In this document: piece after piece, positions 1 through 6,130 of the stretch | Layout: the number at the start of each line of letters is the position of its first letter | Numbering within the stretch: the stretch's first letter is position 1 | Assembly: GCA_964497585.1 (NCBI GenBank) | Contig: CAZCDS010000102.1 | Location: 1 to 15,557, forward strand | Source: CAZCDS01 sp964497585 | GTDB taxonomy: Bacteria; Desulfobacterota; Desulfomonilia; Desulfomonilales; Desulfomonilaceae | Length of the DNA stretch: 15,557 nt | Reading direction: 5' to 3' | Notes under the pieces: model-generated | What the model was told of the DNA's origin: nothing | Seen by the model: the letters and a program-made list of their open reading frames with translations, nothing else | Databases searched by the model: none | Translations under genes and position numbers: made by a program

Positions 1-31
1 ATCACCCTCCATGGGAGAGAACAATATCACA

Positions 32-181
32 CTAGCTTAGGGAACGAAACACTAGGTATCTCTTGGCCTCTTCGAGGTCGCTCGCGCCAGTGCTTTCTCG
101 AATTCGCTGACCTTCGATTGTTTGCCGGATGTGCCAGACTTTTCCTCTTTTGACAAGCCCTGGCGGGACTTTCTGCCCCAT
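32..181 (-). pseudogene. Tyrosine integrase remnant, N-terminal 49 codons only
   Basis: A reading frame inside and beyond the excisionase-like gene starts ATG at 181, seven bases after AAAGGAG, and encodes 49 residues before TAG at 32-34. Residues 8-43 align with residues 8-43 of the complete integrase at 13355-14503: both have GL-x-KRG-x-VWHI, then ES-x-G-x-SDL, then YL. After YL the match stops and the frame ends six codons later. The missing part includes the core-binding and catalytic domains, so it cannot recombine DNA. The overlap with the excisionase gene is the same arrangement as in the intact copy. ACACTAG occurs at 29-35 and 49-55, around the breakpoint. The loss may come from a deletion or an insertion to the left. 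The homology is seen directly; the cause is inferred. Confidence 0.8.
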
Positions 182-396
182 GTGGTCGCTCCTTTCATCG
201 CCTTACCAGGACACCCATTGACCTTCTTATATTCGTCGGCCCACTGGTCCAAGTCAAGACGGTCGAATGCGATTCCCTGAGTACCGATTCGAATCTCTGT
301 GACGAATGGCCGCACCTCATCGTTGAACCGGTTCGGGTCCATGCCCAAATACCGGCCTGCGTCTTTCAGTCTGATGAAGCGCGGTTGGAAGTCCAC
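52..396 (-). CDS. Excisionase-like HTH protein (element A copy)
   Basis: A 114-aa protein. I place the start at GTG 396 because AGGAG lies five bases upstream and the protein then begins MDFQPR, as in its homologue at 14374-14718, also 114 aa. Residues 7-50 read as a MerR/AlpA-type helix-turn-helix with wing: IRLKDAGRYLGMD followed by FDRLDLDQW. The C-terminal half is basic, Lys/Ser-rich and probably flexible. Proteins of this kind bind near attachment sites and steer integrase toward excision, or regulate int. About two thirds of the first 66 residues match the right-hand copy. Its 3' half overlaps the integrase remnant in another frame. Upstream the 52-aa gene ends one codon away, so it sits at the end of a coupled operon. 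Excisionase activity is inferred from fold and position next to int. Confidence 0.8.
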   Translation of the reverse strand: MDFQPRFIRLKDAGRYLGMDPNRFNDEVRPFVTEIRIGTQGIAFDRLDLDQWADEYKKVNGCPGKAMKGATTWGRKSRQGLSKEEKSGTSGKQSKVSEFEKALARATSKRPRDT

Positions 397-398
397 AG

Positions 399-557
399 CT
401 ACTCCTGATCGTCCCAGCGCCGGCGCTTGAACGAACGACACGCCAGACGGTCAATTTCCTTCCGGCGATCCTTGTGCGGACCGGGCTTTGTATGCAGGCG
501 CATAGCCTCTACCAAAGGGTTCCGCGGACGGATGCGTGTTGCTCTTTTTCTGGTCAT
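399..557 (-). CDS. Small basic protein, 52 aa
   Basis: Start ATG 557 overlaps the TGA of the upstream gene in an ATGA junction, with GGAGATGAAAGG as ribosome-binding region; the stop lies two bases before the excisionase start. The protein is very basic, starts MTRKRATRIRPRNPLVEAM and ends with a run of Arg. The stretch RNPLVEAMRLHTKPGPHKDR resembles small basic proteins common in prophages and plasmids, whose function I do not know. A longer reading with an upstream start at 695 exists but would run through most of the preceding gene, so the short form is preferred. Coupling on both sides is the main evidence that it is real. It could bind nucleic acid, but no fold is recognisable. Confidence 0.6.
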   Translation of the reverse strand: MTRKRATRIRPRNPLVEAMRLHTKPGPHKDRRKEIDRLACRSFKRRRWDDQE

Positions 558-757
558 TGGCCTTTCATCTCCCTGCCGAAACATCGGTCGATCTCGGATC
601 GCCAGTGTCGGGCCTTCCTGCGGGGCTCGCAGGTTTGCGGGGATTCGTACCCGGCAGAGCATCCTTGCCGCGTGAAATAGGAACACACCGTCCACCGCTC
701 ATCACAGCCGTGACCGCACCCGAGATCCTTGGATAGCTTTTTCAGCGCATGGCGCAT
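554..757 (-). CDS. Cysteine-rich small protein, 67 aa
   Basis: Start ATG 757 lies within the last codons of the preceding gene, after GAGGGAAACTC, and the stop forms an ATGA overlap with the next gene, so it is placed as a translationally coupled operon member. The 67 residues include six cysteines (14, 18, 25, 33, 43, 59), with Cys14 and Cys18 followed by a basic tail. This suggests a small zinc-binding or disulphide-rich protein. No known family is recognised. There is no signal peptide or membrane segment. At the equivalent place in element B (14721-15054) the genes are unrelated, so this slot varies between the two elements. Confidence 0.55.
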   Translation of the reverse strand: MRHALKKLSKDLGCGHGCDERWTVCSYFTRQGCSAGYESPQTCEPRRKARHWRSEIDRCFGREMKGQ

Positions 758-942
758 GAGTTTCCCTCGCAGCTTTCCGGGGGAGATTCCCCCAGGGCTT
801 CGGATGCCTCACGGATCGCCATTTCGCAATCATCGTGGATGTCAGCGACGATCTTGTCCCAATCAACGACTCGCTCCACCCTTCGGAGTACCGACAGACA
901 CCCCCGAAGTGCGCCCTCAAGTATCATTGTCTCGACGTTCAT
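742..942 (-). CDS. Small helical protein shared with element B, 66 aa
   Basis: Unknown function. ATG 942 is preferred: GAGGG lies about eight bases upstream. An in-frame GTG at 957 is an alternative start. The sequence shares a clear pattern with the gene at 15073-15264: ILxGALxG near the N-terminus, a central DW, then D-x-C-x-MAIREAxEAxGE. Both copies sit a few genes upstream of an excisionase/integrase module in the same orientation, so this is a conserved element family member rather than a chance ORF. It is predicted to be mostly helical, with one Cys in the conserved motif. The C-terminal ten residues are extra relative to the homologue and overlap the start of the next gene. Confidence 0.7.
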   Translation of the reverse strand: MNVETMILEGALRGCLSVLRRVERVVDWDKIVADIHDDCEMAIREASEALGESPPESCEGNSCAMR

Positions 943-967
943 AAGCCTTTCCCTCACTGACCTTCCA

Positions 968-1385
968 CATATCGGTTAATTGCTCTTGTCTTCGTGCGCC
1001 GTCTTAACCGCAAGCTCGCCCGACACCCTCACACCTGAGATCGTGAGCTTGATTCCACTCCACGGCTGGCGGAATCCTTTGACTCGGCGGACAAGATTTC
1101 GATCTTCCAAGCGGCTAACACATCTGCACAAGGACGCCCGCGCACAGTTGTATTGTTTCTCCCCGATCTGTTTTCGGCTGAACTGCGGGCGCGAGGGGTC
1201 GGCCCTTATGTCTCCCCTGGGAGTCCAGCCAAAACACGCGGCCAAGAGTTCAGCGTCGTAACAATCAACTTTCGGGTCCTTTAAGTAGTTTTTGAACGCC
1301 ACAACCAGGATTCTTCTTTGAAGAAGCGACAAACCTCGTGCCATATCGGTTAACCTCGCTCTAATTCTATCTGTTTATTGGTTAA
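968..1385. repeat. CATATCGGTTAA repeats around the winged-helix gene
   Basis: CATATCGGTTAA occurs at 968-979 and 1342-1353, and the variant TTATTGGTTAA at 1375-1385. The first spans the gene's stop codon and the second its start codon. The second and third lie about three helical turns apart upstream of the gene, which would suit side-by-side protein binding and autoregulation. The function is inferred; a 12-base match can also arise by chance in a window this long. Confidence 0.35.
976..1344 (-). CDS. Winged-helix DNA-binding protein, 122 aa
   Basis: Start ATG 1344 follows GCGAGG ten bases upstream. The N-terminus (MARGLSLLQRRILVVAF) is helical. Residues 68-105 look like the recognition helix and wing of a winged helix: RASLCRCVSRLEDRNLVRRV, then a short turn and LTISG. 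This is the usual layout of MarR-like or replication-associated wHTH proteins, but I cannot name a family. The start codon lies inside CATATCGGTTAA and the stop codon lies inside a second identical copy 374 bp away. A related TTATTGGTTAA lies 32 bp upstream of the start copy. These could be binding sites for its own product. It is probably a transcriptional regulator of the small genes downstream. Confidence 0.7.
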   Translation of the reverse strand: MARGLSLLQRRILVVAFKNYLKDPKVDCYDAELLAACFGWTPRGDIRADPSRPQFSRKQIGEKQYNCARASLCRCVSRLEDRNLVRRVKGFRQPWSGIKLTISGVRVSGELAVKTAHEDKSN

Positions 1386-1602
1386 GCTGGCCTCTTTCAG
1401 ACGACTTGCCTCGCTGAACCATTGCAAAAGAGCGGATCACCACGTGTGCGCTCCCTCGATAATCCGCTGAAGTTTCAAAACGGAGTCTTGGCAAATTACG
1501 TTCTATTACAGGTAGATACACACATGAGACACTGAAAAGCCTCTCCGTGCCCGTGTTCGCCAGACCAGGCCAAACCAGACCAGACATGAGATTACGTCTC
1601 AT
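1375..1602 (-). CDS. Doubtful small ORF, 75 aa
   Basis: An open frame starting ATG 1602, overlapping the last 11 bases of the upstream gene, with GGATGGGG upstream. The predicted protein (starts MRRNLMSGLVWPGL) has no recognisable domain, and its first part comes from a local CCAGACCAG duplication (1560-1568 and 1575-1583). It fills an otherwise empty 247-base gap. The coupled start is the only positive sign. It may equally be an untranslated leader carrying the regulatory sites of the downstream winged-helix gene. Confidence 0.25.
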   Translation of the reverse strand: MRRNLMSGLVWPGLANTGTERLFSVSCVYLPVIERNLPRLRFETSADYRGSAHVVIRSFAMVQRGKSSERGQLNQ

Positions 1603-1846
1603 CTTTGCCCCATCCTTCCAGACGAATCCCGCCCGCGGCCTCCTCCTGCGGGGTGAGAGCTCTCCAAACGTTCAGGTTGAAGCGCTCTACTCGAAGCTTC
1701 CCGTCCCTTCCCGGTAACTGAAGATTTCCCAAGCTTGAGCTAATGCGGACATTCTTTCGGCCGCTCGTGTAGCCGCAGACTTTCTTCAAATCGACTCGGA
1801 TCAGGAGGATGTCATTCTCGCTGACTTCCACTTCGCAGTTGATCAT
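1592..1846 (-). CDS. Small beta-rich phage-type protein, 84 aa
   Basis: Start ATG 1846 overlaps the upstream stop (ATGA) and follows GGGAGGACCCCGA. The N-terminal half alternates hydrophobic residues (EVEVSENDILLIRVDL), then S-G-R-K-x-V-x-I-x-S-S-x-G-N-L, and near the end FNLNVWR. This spacing resembles short beta-rich proteins of unknown function found in many prophages, with a conserved S-x-x-G-K region, a G-N turn and an L-N-x-aromatic ending. Similarity is by eye only. The coupling to the genes on the right shows it is part of the operon downstream of the iteron region. Confidence 0.65.
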   Translation of the reverse strand: MINCEVEVSENDILLIRVDLKKVCGYTSGRKNVRISSSLGNLQLPGRDGKLRVERFNLNVWRALTPQEEAAGGIRLEGWGKDET

Positions 1847-2169
1847 TCGGGGTCCTCCCTTTCTCCGGTGAGTGCTTCGAGAAGTACGTCGTCGTCAAGG
1901 CCGCCTTCGCGCTCGATCTTGAGGTAGATGTTTTCTGTGGCCTCATTCAATCGCAACCGGGGGCAAATCTCCATCATGAAGATTGCGCAACGGCACCCGT
2001 AGGCACGGCACGACGAGGGAGTGGTGTTTTCATCGAATGCGATGCAGACCAGCTCGACGTTGTTCTTGATCTCAATGCACCCAAAATGAGCGATCTTCTG
2101 GTTTTCGCGCTCTTGAATTCTGTCGAACAGCTCGGCATCGAGGAGAAAATGTTCTTCAATCAATCCCAT
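1843..2169 (-). CDS. Unknown cysteine-containing protein, 108 aa
   Basis: I choose ATG 2169 (MGLIEEHF) because GAGGAGGTG lies just upstream; an in-frame start at 2184 would place it within that ribosome-binding sequence. The protein has cysteines 31, 42, 54, 59, 61 and 69, with C-x4-C-x-C in the centre, so it may bind metal. The C-terminal part is acidic and helical. The start overlaps the end of the preceding gene and the stop overlaps the next start, so it is firmly embedded in an operon. No family is recognised. Confidence 0.65.
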   Translation of the reverse strand: MGLIEEHFLLDAELFDRIQERENQKIAHFGCIEIKNNVELVCIAFDENTTPSSCRAYGCRCAIFMMEICPRLRLNEATENIYLKIEREGGLDDDVLLEALTGEREDPE

Positions 2170-2386
2170 CTGACACCTCCTCATGTTCCCGCGGCCGCCA
2201 TTCCCCGCACCAGTCCACGCTAAGTTCGATCAACGGATAGTCGCCATAAACACGCTGGCCGTCCGGGAGGGTTTCCTTGCTCGGCGGATGCCGTCTGCAA
2301 TACGCGGCCGCTTGGCCTGGGACATTTTCTGCGTCTGCGTAGTAGCAGCTTCGGCATGTTGGTTTGTCAAAACGAGTTTCACTCAA
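2156..2386 (-). CDS. Small zinc-binding-type protein, 76 aa
   Basis: The likely start is TTG 2386, six bases after GGAG. Cysteines at 11, 14, 30 and 60 are arranged CRSC, then YCRRHPP, then DWCGEW. This spacing resembles short prophage and plasmid proteins that probably bind one zinc or iron through four cysteines; their function is unknown to me. It is the first gene after the iteron region, and overlaps the next gene by 14 bases. No membrane segment is present. Confidence 0.65.
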   Translation of the reverse strand: MSETRFDKPTCRSCYYADAENVPGQAAAYCRRHPPSKETLPDGQRVYGDYPLIELSVDWCGEWRPREHEEVSDGID

Positions 2387-2449
2387 TGATCTCTCCTTTC
2401 AGTTGCCCCCGAGATCCGGGGTGCAGGTTCGCTGGACAAGGGACATAGG

Positions 2450-2655
2450 AGTGAACGAGTGAACCGGTAAGGTAAGTGCTTTGGATATCAGACGAAAGAC
2501 GTTCACTCTTGCAAAGTGAACGTGAGTGAACGTGAGTGAACGTGAGTGAACCAATAGGGGGACGTTCACTCGGTTCACTTTGGTTCACTCTGTATAAGTG
2601 AACGTATAATAATAATAATATTAAAGAGATAGATATGATGTTCACTCCGTTCACT
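2450..2655. repeat. Iteron array, putative replication origin
   Basis: Thirteen copies of one 7-base motif lie in 206 bases. AGTGAAC occurs at 2450, 2458, 2515, 2525, 2535, 2545 and 2597. GTTCACT, its reverse complement, occurs at 2501, 2564, 2573, 2583, 2640 and 2649. Four copies at 2515-2551 follow each other at exact 10-base steps, about one helical turn. Copies 2501 and 2515 form an inverted repeat with nine-base arms. An AT-rich stretch at 2604-2640 lies between the main array and the last two copies and could be the unwinding element. The array begins right after the end of the primase-helicase gene. Iterons flanking an AT-rich tract downstream of rep is the layout of satellite (SaPI) origins. 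Origin function is inferred. Confidence 0.85.
2604..2640. other. AT-rich tract in the iteron region, possible unwinding element
   Basis: Almost entirely A and T, including repeated TAA triplets, inside an otherwise GC-rich element. It is bounded by iterons on both sides. The likely role is duplex opening at the origin; this is inferred from composition and position only. Confidence 0.6.
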
Positions 2656-2669
2656 CCCACACACCCCTT

Positions 2670-4616
2670 TCAAATAGATTCGAGATTGACATCTTCATCC
2701 TTCTCGGGAGATTCTTCCCTCTCGGTCACGCTCTCCGGTCCGGGATTGGGCGACAGAATCCATTTTCCTGGCAGGACTGATCTCTCGACCCACCCATCCT
2801 CAGCCAGTCGGTTCAAGATGTTTGAGACGTTGTGCTTCGTTTTCTTGGGCTTGCACTGGTCGCCGATCTGGGTCGGGGTCATCGGTTTGCCTTCAGCCTC
2901 TTCCATTATTTTCAAGATTTCGCGGGCTGCGGCGCTGAGGTTGATTTGTCTGGGGTCGCCTTCGTAACGCCATGCACCCCGTTCGCCGTCGAATGTGAGG
3001 GTGATTTGGAAAGTTTCGAGATCCCGCGCAGTAACGGTCAGGGTTGCTCCCGAGCTTCGTCGATCCCGCTTGAGAGAGAGTACTTGGTCGGCGGCTCCAG
3101 TCAGACCAGTGCTTCCACTGATTGAGTCCAAAACGTCTGTTGTTTCTCGCTTTGATTCGTGATGAATAACTACGATTGCGATATGGTGATTGATAGCGAG
3201 CCTTTGGAGCGGTTCCAGGGTTTTGTAGTCTTCCAAATACATATTGTCCTTGGAATTTCCTCTGGGTTTGACCTTGATGAGAGTGTCGATCAGGATCATA
3301 GCGGCGTCGGAATGACGCATTAGCCATGAATGGAGGAAGTCGAGGAGAGACGGTTCATTTTCCTTTTCCGTGAGGCGCGGCGCTTCTATTTCAACGTACA
3401 GATTTCCTTGACACAGGTCTTCGCCCAAGTAGAGCATTGCACGCTTTTTCACACGGGGTTTTGAGTCTTCCAGTAGGAGTGCGAGCACTTCCTTGGGCTT
3501 GCAGGGGAAATGCCCCACAGCGGGTCGTCGTTCAGCAAGAGCGAGACAGAGATTCATTCCGAGGAAACTCTTGCCGATCTTCGGCCGGCCGGCGAGAATC
3601 GAGAGACCTTCGACCAGCAGCCCGGGGACGATCATGCGGGGCGGAGGATCGTCGGACCGAATGATGTCGTTAAGCGTCGTCTCTCCCCAGGGTTTAGGCG
3701 GGGCAAATTCCGGGCTGTCATCGGCCAGCTCGTGAATCCACTGGGGTGCTTTCTCTTCTCCCACCTCCCCGATGAAATCTGTAAGGTCTCCCTTCTCGGG
3801 TACCGGCAACGCCACGACTTTGACGGACCGCGCATGATTGACGAGGGTTTCGGCTACCTCTTGCGCGTGTTTCCCACCGATCTCATCATTGTCAGGAATG
3901 ACCCAACAGACTCGATCTTTCAGGGGTTCGTGAATTTCCCATTGCTCACACAGCGGCTTCCAGTTACCCGCACCTTGGGGGTTGCAGGTCGCTGTGAACC
4001 CGATCTTTTCGGCGGCGAGGACATCTTTCTCGCCCTCGACGATAAGGACGGGCTTCTTGGGATCGGCGGCGAGTAATTGCGGGAGATGGAACAGTACGCG
4101 GCGGAAGTCCTTCAAATTCCACAGCCATTGACCCGGTTTTTCAGGATGGGGACGGCGCTGGCGAAATGACTTCTTTCCCGGTTCCGTTCCTGGGTATCGG
4201 AGCACCTGATATAGGGGCGAGTCGTTTTCATCGTGGTACGGATAGATTGCTTCAGGTTTGGCGCTGGTTTTGTGCGGCTTCGGATCGACGGTACTTAAAC
4301 CGACCCTTGCGGCCATTTGCCGAACGGCGGTGTTGAAATCGACGTTGTGAGCGACCATCCATAGATCGATAGGGCTCCATCGCGTGGTGTCCTCGTTCGT
4401 CGTGCCCCCGGCCGGAGGCCGACACTGACGAGAATGGCAGTATCCGTGATTATCTTCGCATTGGAATGAGGGGTTTTTGTCTTCGTGACCTGGAGATGGA
4501 CAACGGCAGCTCCCGCGGTCACGGAAGTTTTCCGGGAAAAGCTCTTTGAAGAGTAGCGGAAAGGATACCCGCTTCTTCAATTCGGAGACAAGTTGATCAT
4601 ACGATTTGCTTGCCAT
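2670..4616 (-). CDS. Primase-helicase replication protein with C-terminal winged helix
   Basis: A 648-aa multidomain protein. Residues 37-65 carry a CHC2-type primase zinc site (C39, H44, C60, C65). A Toprim domain follows at about 188-280, with VEGEKD (E194) and PDND (D242, D244) as metal ligands. A RecA-like ATPase occupies about 325-520, with Walker A GRPKIGKS at 343-350, Walker B ILIDT (D444) and VIHHESK at 483-489. Residues 561-625 read as a winged helix, then an acidic tail. Enzymes of this design prime and unwind DNA for plasmids, phages and satellites, acting as replication initiator. ATG 4616 follows AGGACATGGTGAGG. The iteron region begins just beyond its stop, and three regulators lie upstream. 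The C-terminal domain is the natural candidate for iteron recognition; that is inference. Confidence 0.92.
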   Translation of the reverse strand: MASKSYDQLVSELKKRVSFPLLFKELFPENFRDRGSCRCPSPGHEDKNPSFQCEDNHGYCHSRQCRPPAGGTTNEDTTRWSPIDLWMVAHNVDFNTAVRQMAARVGLSTVDPKPHKTSAKPEAIYPYHDENDSPLYQVLRYPGTEPGKKSFRQRRPHPEKPGQWLWNLKDFRRVLFHLPQLLAADPKKPVLIVEGEKDVLAAEKIGFTATCNPQGAGNWKPLCEQWEIHEPLKDRVCWVIPDNDEIGGKHAQEVAETLVNHARSVKVVALPVPEKGDLTDFIGEVGEEKAPQWIHELADDSPEFAPPKPWGETTLNDIIRSDDPPPRMIVPGLLVEGLSILAGRPKIGKSFLGMNLCLALAERRPAVGHFPCKPKEVLALLLEDSKPRVKKRAMLYLGEDLCQGNLYVEIEAPRLTEKENEPSLLDFLHSWLMRHSDAAMILIDTLIKVKPRGNSKDNMYLEDYKTLEPLQRLAINHHIAIVVIHHESKRETTDVLDSISGSTGLTGAADQVLSLKRDRRSSGATLTVTARDLETFQITLTFDGERGAWRYEGDPRQINLSAAAREILKIMEEAEGKPMTPTQIGDQCKPKKTKHNVSNILNRLAEDGWVERSVLPGKWILSPNPGPESVTEREESPEKDEDVNLESI

Positions 4617-4641
4617 ACCTCACCATGTCCTGAGTCGGTTG

Positions 4642-4926
4642 TCAGGCTGCCTGATCCGGTTCGAGGTGACTGAGTACGCGCCGGGCCACATCATCCAGGA
4701 CGCGTCCCATGATCGTGGCTATGTGCTCCATGCCTGGGTCCGACCTGTCGTTGATGATGCTGTCGAGGATTTCCCGCCATTCGTCCAGGTCGTCCGTGGT
4801 CCAGTATCGAGGACCGTCGGGTCCGGTGGGGGATCTCCACATAGGGCAGGTTCCGGCGTCAACCATCCGCTGAATACGGACCGGAGAGACGTGGAGGTGA
4901 CCCGCGATGACGCTGATGGTCAGCAT
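4642..4926 (-). CDS. Small MerR/excisionase-like HTH protein, 94 aa
   Basis: Residues 1-50 fit a MerR-type winged helix: LTISVIAGHLHVSPVRIQRM, then a Gly/Pro-rich wing (SPTGPDGPRYW) and TTDDLDEW, the typical closing helix. The remaining 40 residues are helical, without a known domain. ATG 4926 follows GGAG by about seven bases and overlaps the end of the preceding regulator. It ends 25 bases before the primase-helicase start, so it probably controls or assists replication gene expression, or acts as an accessory DNA-bending protein like AlpA or Xis. The role is inferred from fold and position. Confidence 0.7.
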   Translation of the reverse strand: MLTISVIAGHLHVSPVRIQRMVDAGTCPMWRSPTGPDGPRYWTTDDLDEWREILDSIINDRSDPGMEHIATIMGRVLDDVARRVLSHLEPDQAA

Positions 4927-5168
4927 GATTGGCTCCGCTCCTCTGGCTGCGGTTCCGCGGGGAGTTGCAGCTCAGGGACCGGCTGTAAAAGCTGTGAAAA
5001 TTTCCACCCCCGAAAAACGCGGCTGAGTTTCCTTTCTATCTCGGGGCTGACCGAAGTGCGCCACCCTCGTTCTAGTTTGCTGATTAAGGATGAGTGACAG
5101 CCGATACGGACAGCCAGACCCATCTGATCCATGCCGGCCGTACGTCGTAAGAATTCGAGTCGAGTCAT
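4920..5168 (-). CDS. XRE-family HTH regulator, 82 aa
   Basis: Residues 1-55 form a Cro/CI-type helix-turn-helix: LEFLRRTAGMDQMGLAVRIG, then SSLISKLERG as recognition helix, and a third helical segment to about 52. The C-terminal 25 residues are Pro/Glu-rich. Start ATG 5168 follows GGAG by seven bases. A perfect inverted repeat (5186-5202) lies just upstream of the start, and the same core lies in the promoter of the 198-aa gene. This suggests that the protein represses itself and that gene. It overlaps the next gene by seven bases, so it is co-transcribed with the replication gene and is likely the copy-number or lysogeny-type switch. Confidence 0.8.
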   Translation of the reverse strand: MTRLEFLRRTAGMDQMGLAVRIGCHSSLISKLERGWRTSVSPEIERKLSRVFRGWKFSQLLQPVPELQLPAEPQPEERSQSC

Positions 5169-5185
5169 TTTGCTACTCCAGCTTT

Positions 5186-5202
5186 ATCGCCAGCTTGGCG
5201 AT
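5186..5202. promoter_or_regulatory. Palindromic operator upstream of the XRE gene
   Basis: ATCGCCA, a three-base spacer and TGGCGAT form a perfect 7-bp inverted repeat 18 bases upstream of the XRE start. Its core GCCAGCTTGGC is the reverse complement of GCCAAGCTGGC in the other operator at 5842-5856. The shared core at two regulator promoters supports a common binding protein. Confidence 0.6.
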
Positions 5203-5230
5203 GTTTTGGATAAAGAGAAAGGAGGTCCTC

Positions 5231-5827
5231 TTAGTCACTATCTCCTCCTCTTAACTGGAACTGGCGCCGAAATCGGTGGAGGTTGACGAGATTCAGCGAT
5301 AGGATCGAAAAGCCCTCCCGGCTTGGAAGGTACGGTTCATATCTGGTCCGAATTGGGTCGAAGAACTTTACAACTAAATCCTCTACCCGTTCGTGGGTAC
5401 CTACCTCGATGTTAATGAGCCTTGGTCCGGTAGGATCGTTGATATCGCCCTTTCGTCCAGCGCAGACAAGAGCACCCCAAGTAAAGAGGTGTGCTTCTGC
5501 CTTCTCTCTCTCTTGTTCGGCCAGGCTGCGAAGACGTTCTAGGATGCCCTCTCCATCATGCAAGGGAAAAACGTCTACTTCGAGTTGTTTTCCAGTCTTC
5601 GGAAGATAAACGTTTACCTCCTTCGCAGGATCAATCTTCGGCCAAGCTGCAAGAATTTCGTGGAGGCCCATTTCCCAAATCCCACACCACTCATCAAATT
5701 TGCTCGCTTTTCCCCGGCCTCCTCCTATCTCGACGGGGGTCACATATCCCTTTGAGACATATCGTGTGTGAGATCGCGGGGGGACCTTCGTTCGTTTCAA
5801 AAACTCAGTTGTTTCATAGAGTTCCAA
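5231..5827 (-). CDS. Putative DNA-binding protein with N-terminal HTH, 198 aa
   Basis: The start appears to be TTG 5827, just after GAGGAAAA; the nearby ATG is out of frame. Residues 1-50 resemble a MerR-like winged helix: YETTEFLKRTKVPPRSHTRY, a Gly-rich wing (VEIGGGRGKASKF) and a closing DEW. The remaining 150 residues are not recognised. They include an EREKAEAHLF helix and the segment INIEVGTHERVEDL, and end in a basic tail. A good promoter with an operator directly downstream lies in front. Next to the replication operon it could be a regulator or an accessory initiator. I do not assign a function beyond DNA binding, which is moderately supported. Confidence 0.65.
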   Translation of the reverse strand: MELYETTEFLKRTKVPPRSHTRYVSKGYVTPVEIGGGRGKASKFDEWCGIWEMGLHEILAAWPKIDPAKEVNVYLPKTGKQLEVDVFPLHDGEGILERLRSLAEQEREKAEAHLFTWGALVCAGRKGDINDPTGPRLINIEVGTHERVEDLVVKFFDPIRTRYEPYLPSREGFSILSLNLVNLHRFRRQFQLRGGDSD

Positions 5828-5841
5828 TTTTCCTCACTATG

Positions 5842-5856
5842 TAGCCAAGCTGGCTA
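5842..5856. promoter_or_regulatory. Palindromic operator in the 198-aa gene promoter
   Basis: TAGCCA, the spacer AGC and TGGCTA form a perfect inverted repeat. It lies just downstream of the -10 element, so a bound protein would block transcription initiation. The core GCCAAGCTGGC equals the reverse complement of the core at 5189-5199. Confidence 0.6.
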
Positions 5857-5861
5857 GGTAT

Positions 5862-5890
5862 TTTCTAGCAGAACAGGATGAGAGTTGCAA
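5862..5890 (-). promoter_or_regulatory. Sigma70-type promoter for the replication operon
   Basis: On the minus strand TTGCAA (5885-5890) is separated by 17 bases from TAGAAA (5862-5867). It would drive the 198-aa gene and probably the XRE, MerR-like and primase-helicase genes behind it. The palindrome at 5842-5856 overlaps the expected start region. Confidence 0.55.
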
Positions 5891-6113
5891 GAGATAGTTT
5901 TTGAAAAAGTCCGAGCGGCTCTTGATGACTGACGGAGAGAGTGTTCAGGCCAACTCTTGGTCTGTGTCGTCTGCCTCGTGGATCAGTTTCGGTGTCCTCC
6001 TGGGAGAAGGGGCCCCGGAGTCCAGGGCCCGTGTGGATGGGTTTATGCGGCGCGTCATGGGGTTTACCTTCTCGGATTTCTGGCCTTTGGTATCCGTTAT
6101 GGATGAGTCCCAT
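5865..6113 (-). CDS. Doubtful ORF, 82 aa, downstream of the recombinase
   Basis: ATG 6113 follows AAAGGGCC, and the frame is open for 82 codons. The predicted protein is rich in Pro, Arg and His, with a short hydrophobic end (LATLILFC) and no recognisable domain. It overlaps the promoter at 5862-5890. It fills the 303-base gap between the recombinase stop and the 198-aa gene. I consider chance coding more likely than a real gene, but the ribosome-binding site keeps it possible. Confidence 0.25.
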   Translation of the reverse strand: MGLIHNGYQRPEIREGKPHDAPHKPIHTGPGLRGPFSQEDTETDPRGRRHRPRVGLNTLSVSHQEPLGLFQKLSLATLILFC

Positions 6114-6130
6114 AATGGCCCTTTAAGGAC

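Noticed and set aside
399..695. Long version (98 aa) of the basic protein gene
   Set aside because: The upstream part overlaps almost the whole Cys-rich gene; the ATGA-coupled start at 557 with a ribosome-binding site is better.
2515..2551. CRISPR array
   Set aside because: Repeats are 7-10 bases with no spacers and occur in both orientations; they are iterons, and no cas genes are present.
2379..2660. Leftward 93-codon frame across the iteron region, with a hydrophobic start
   Set aside because: It begins at GTG and reads straight through the iteron array; the repeats explain the sequence better, and no domain is visible.
3437..4076. Several rightward frames inside the primase-helicase gene, up to 188 codons
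   Set aside because: They lie opposite a clearly recognisable protein and have no domains of their own.
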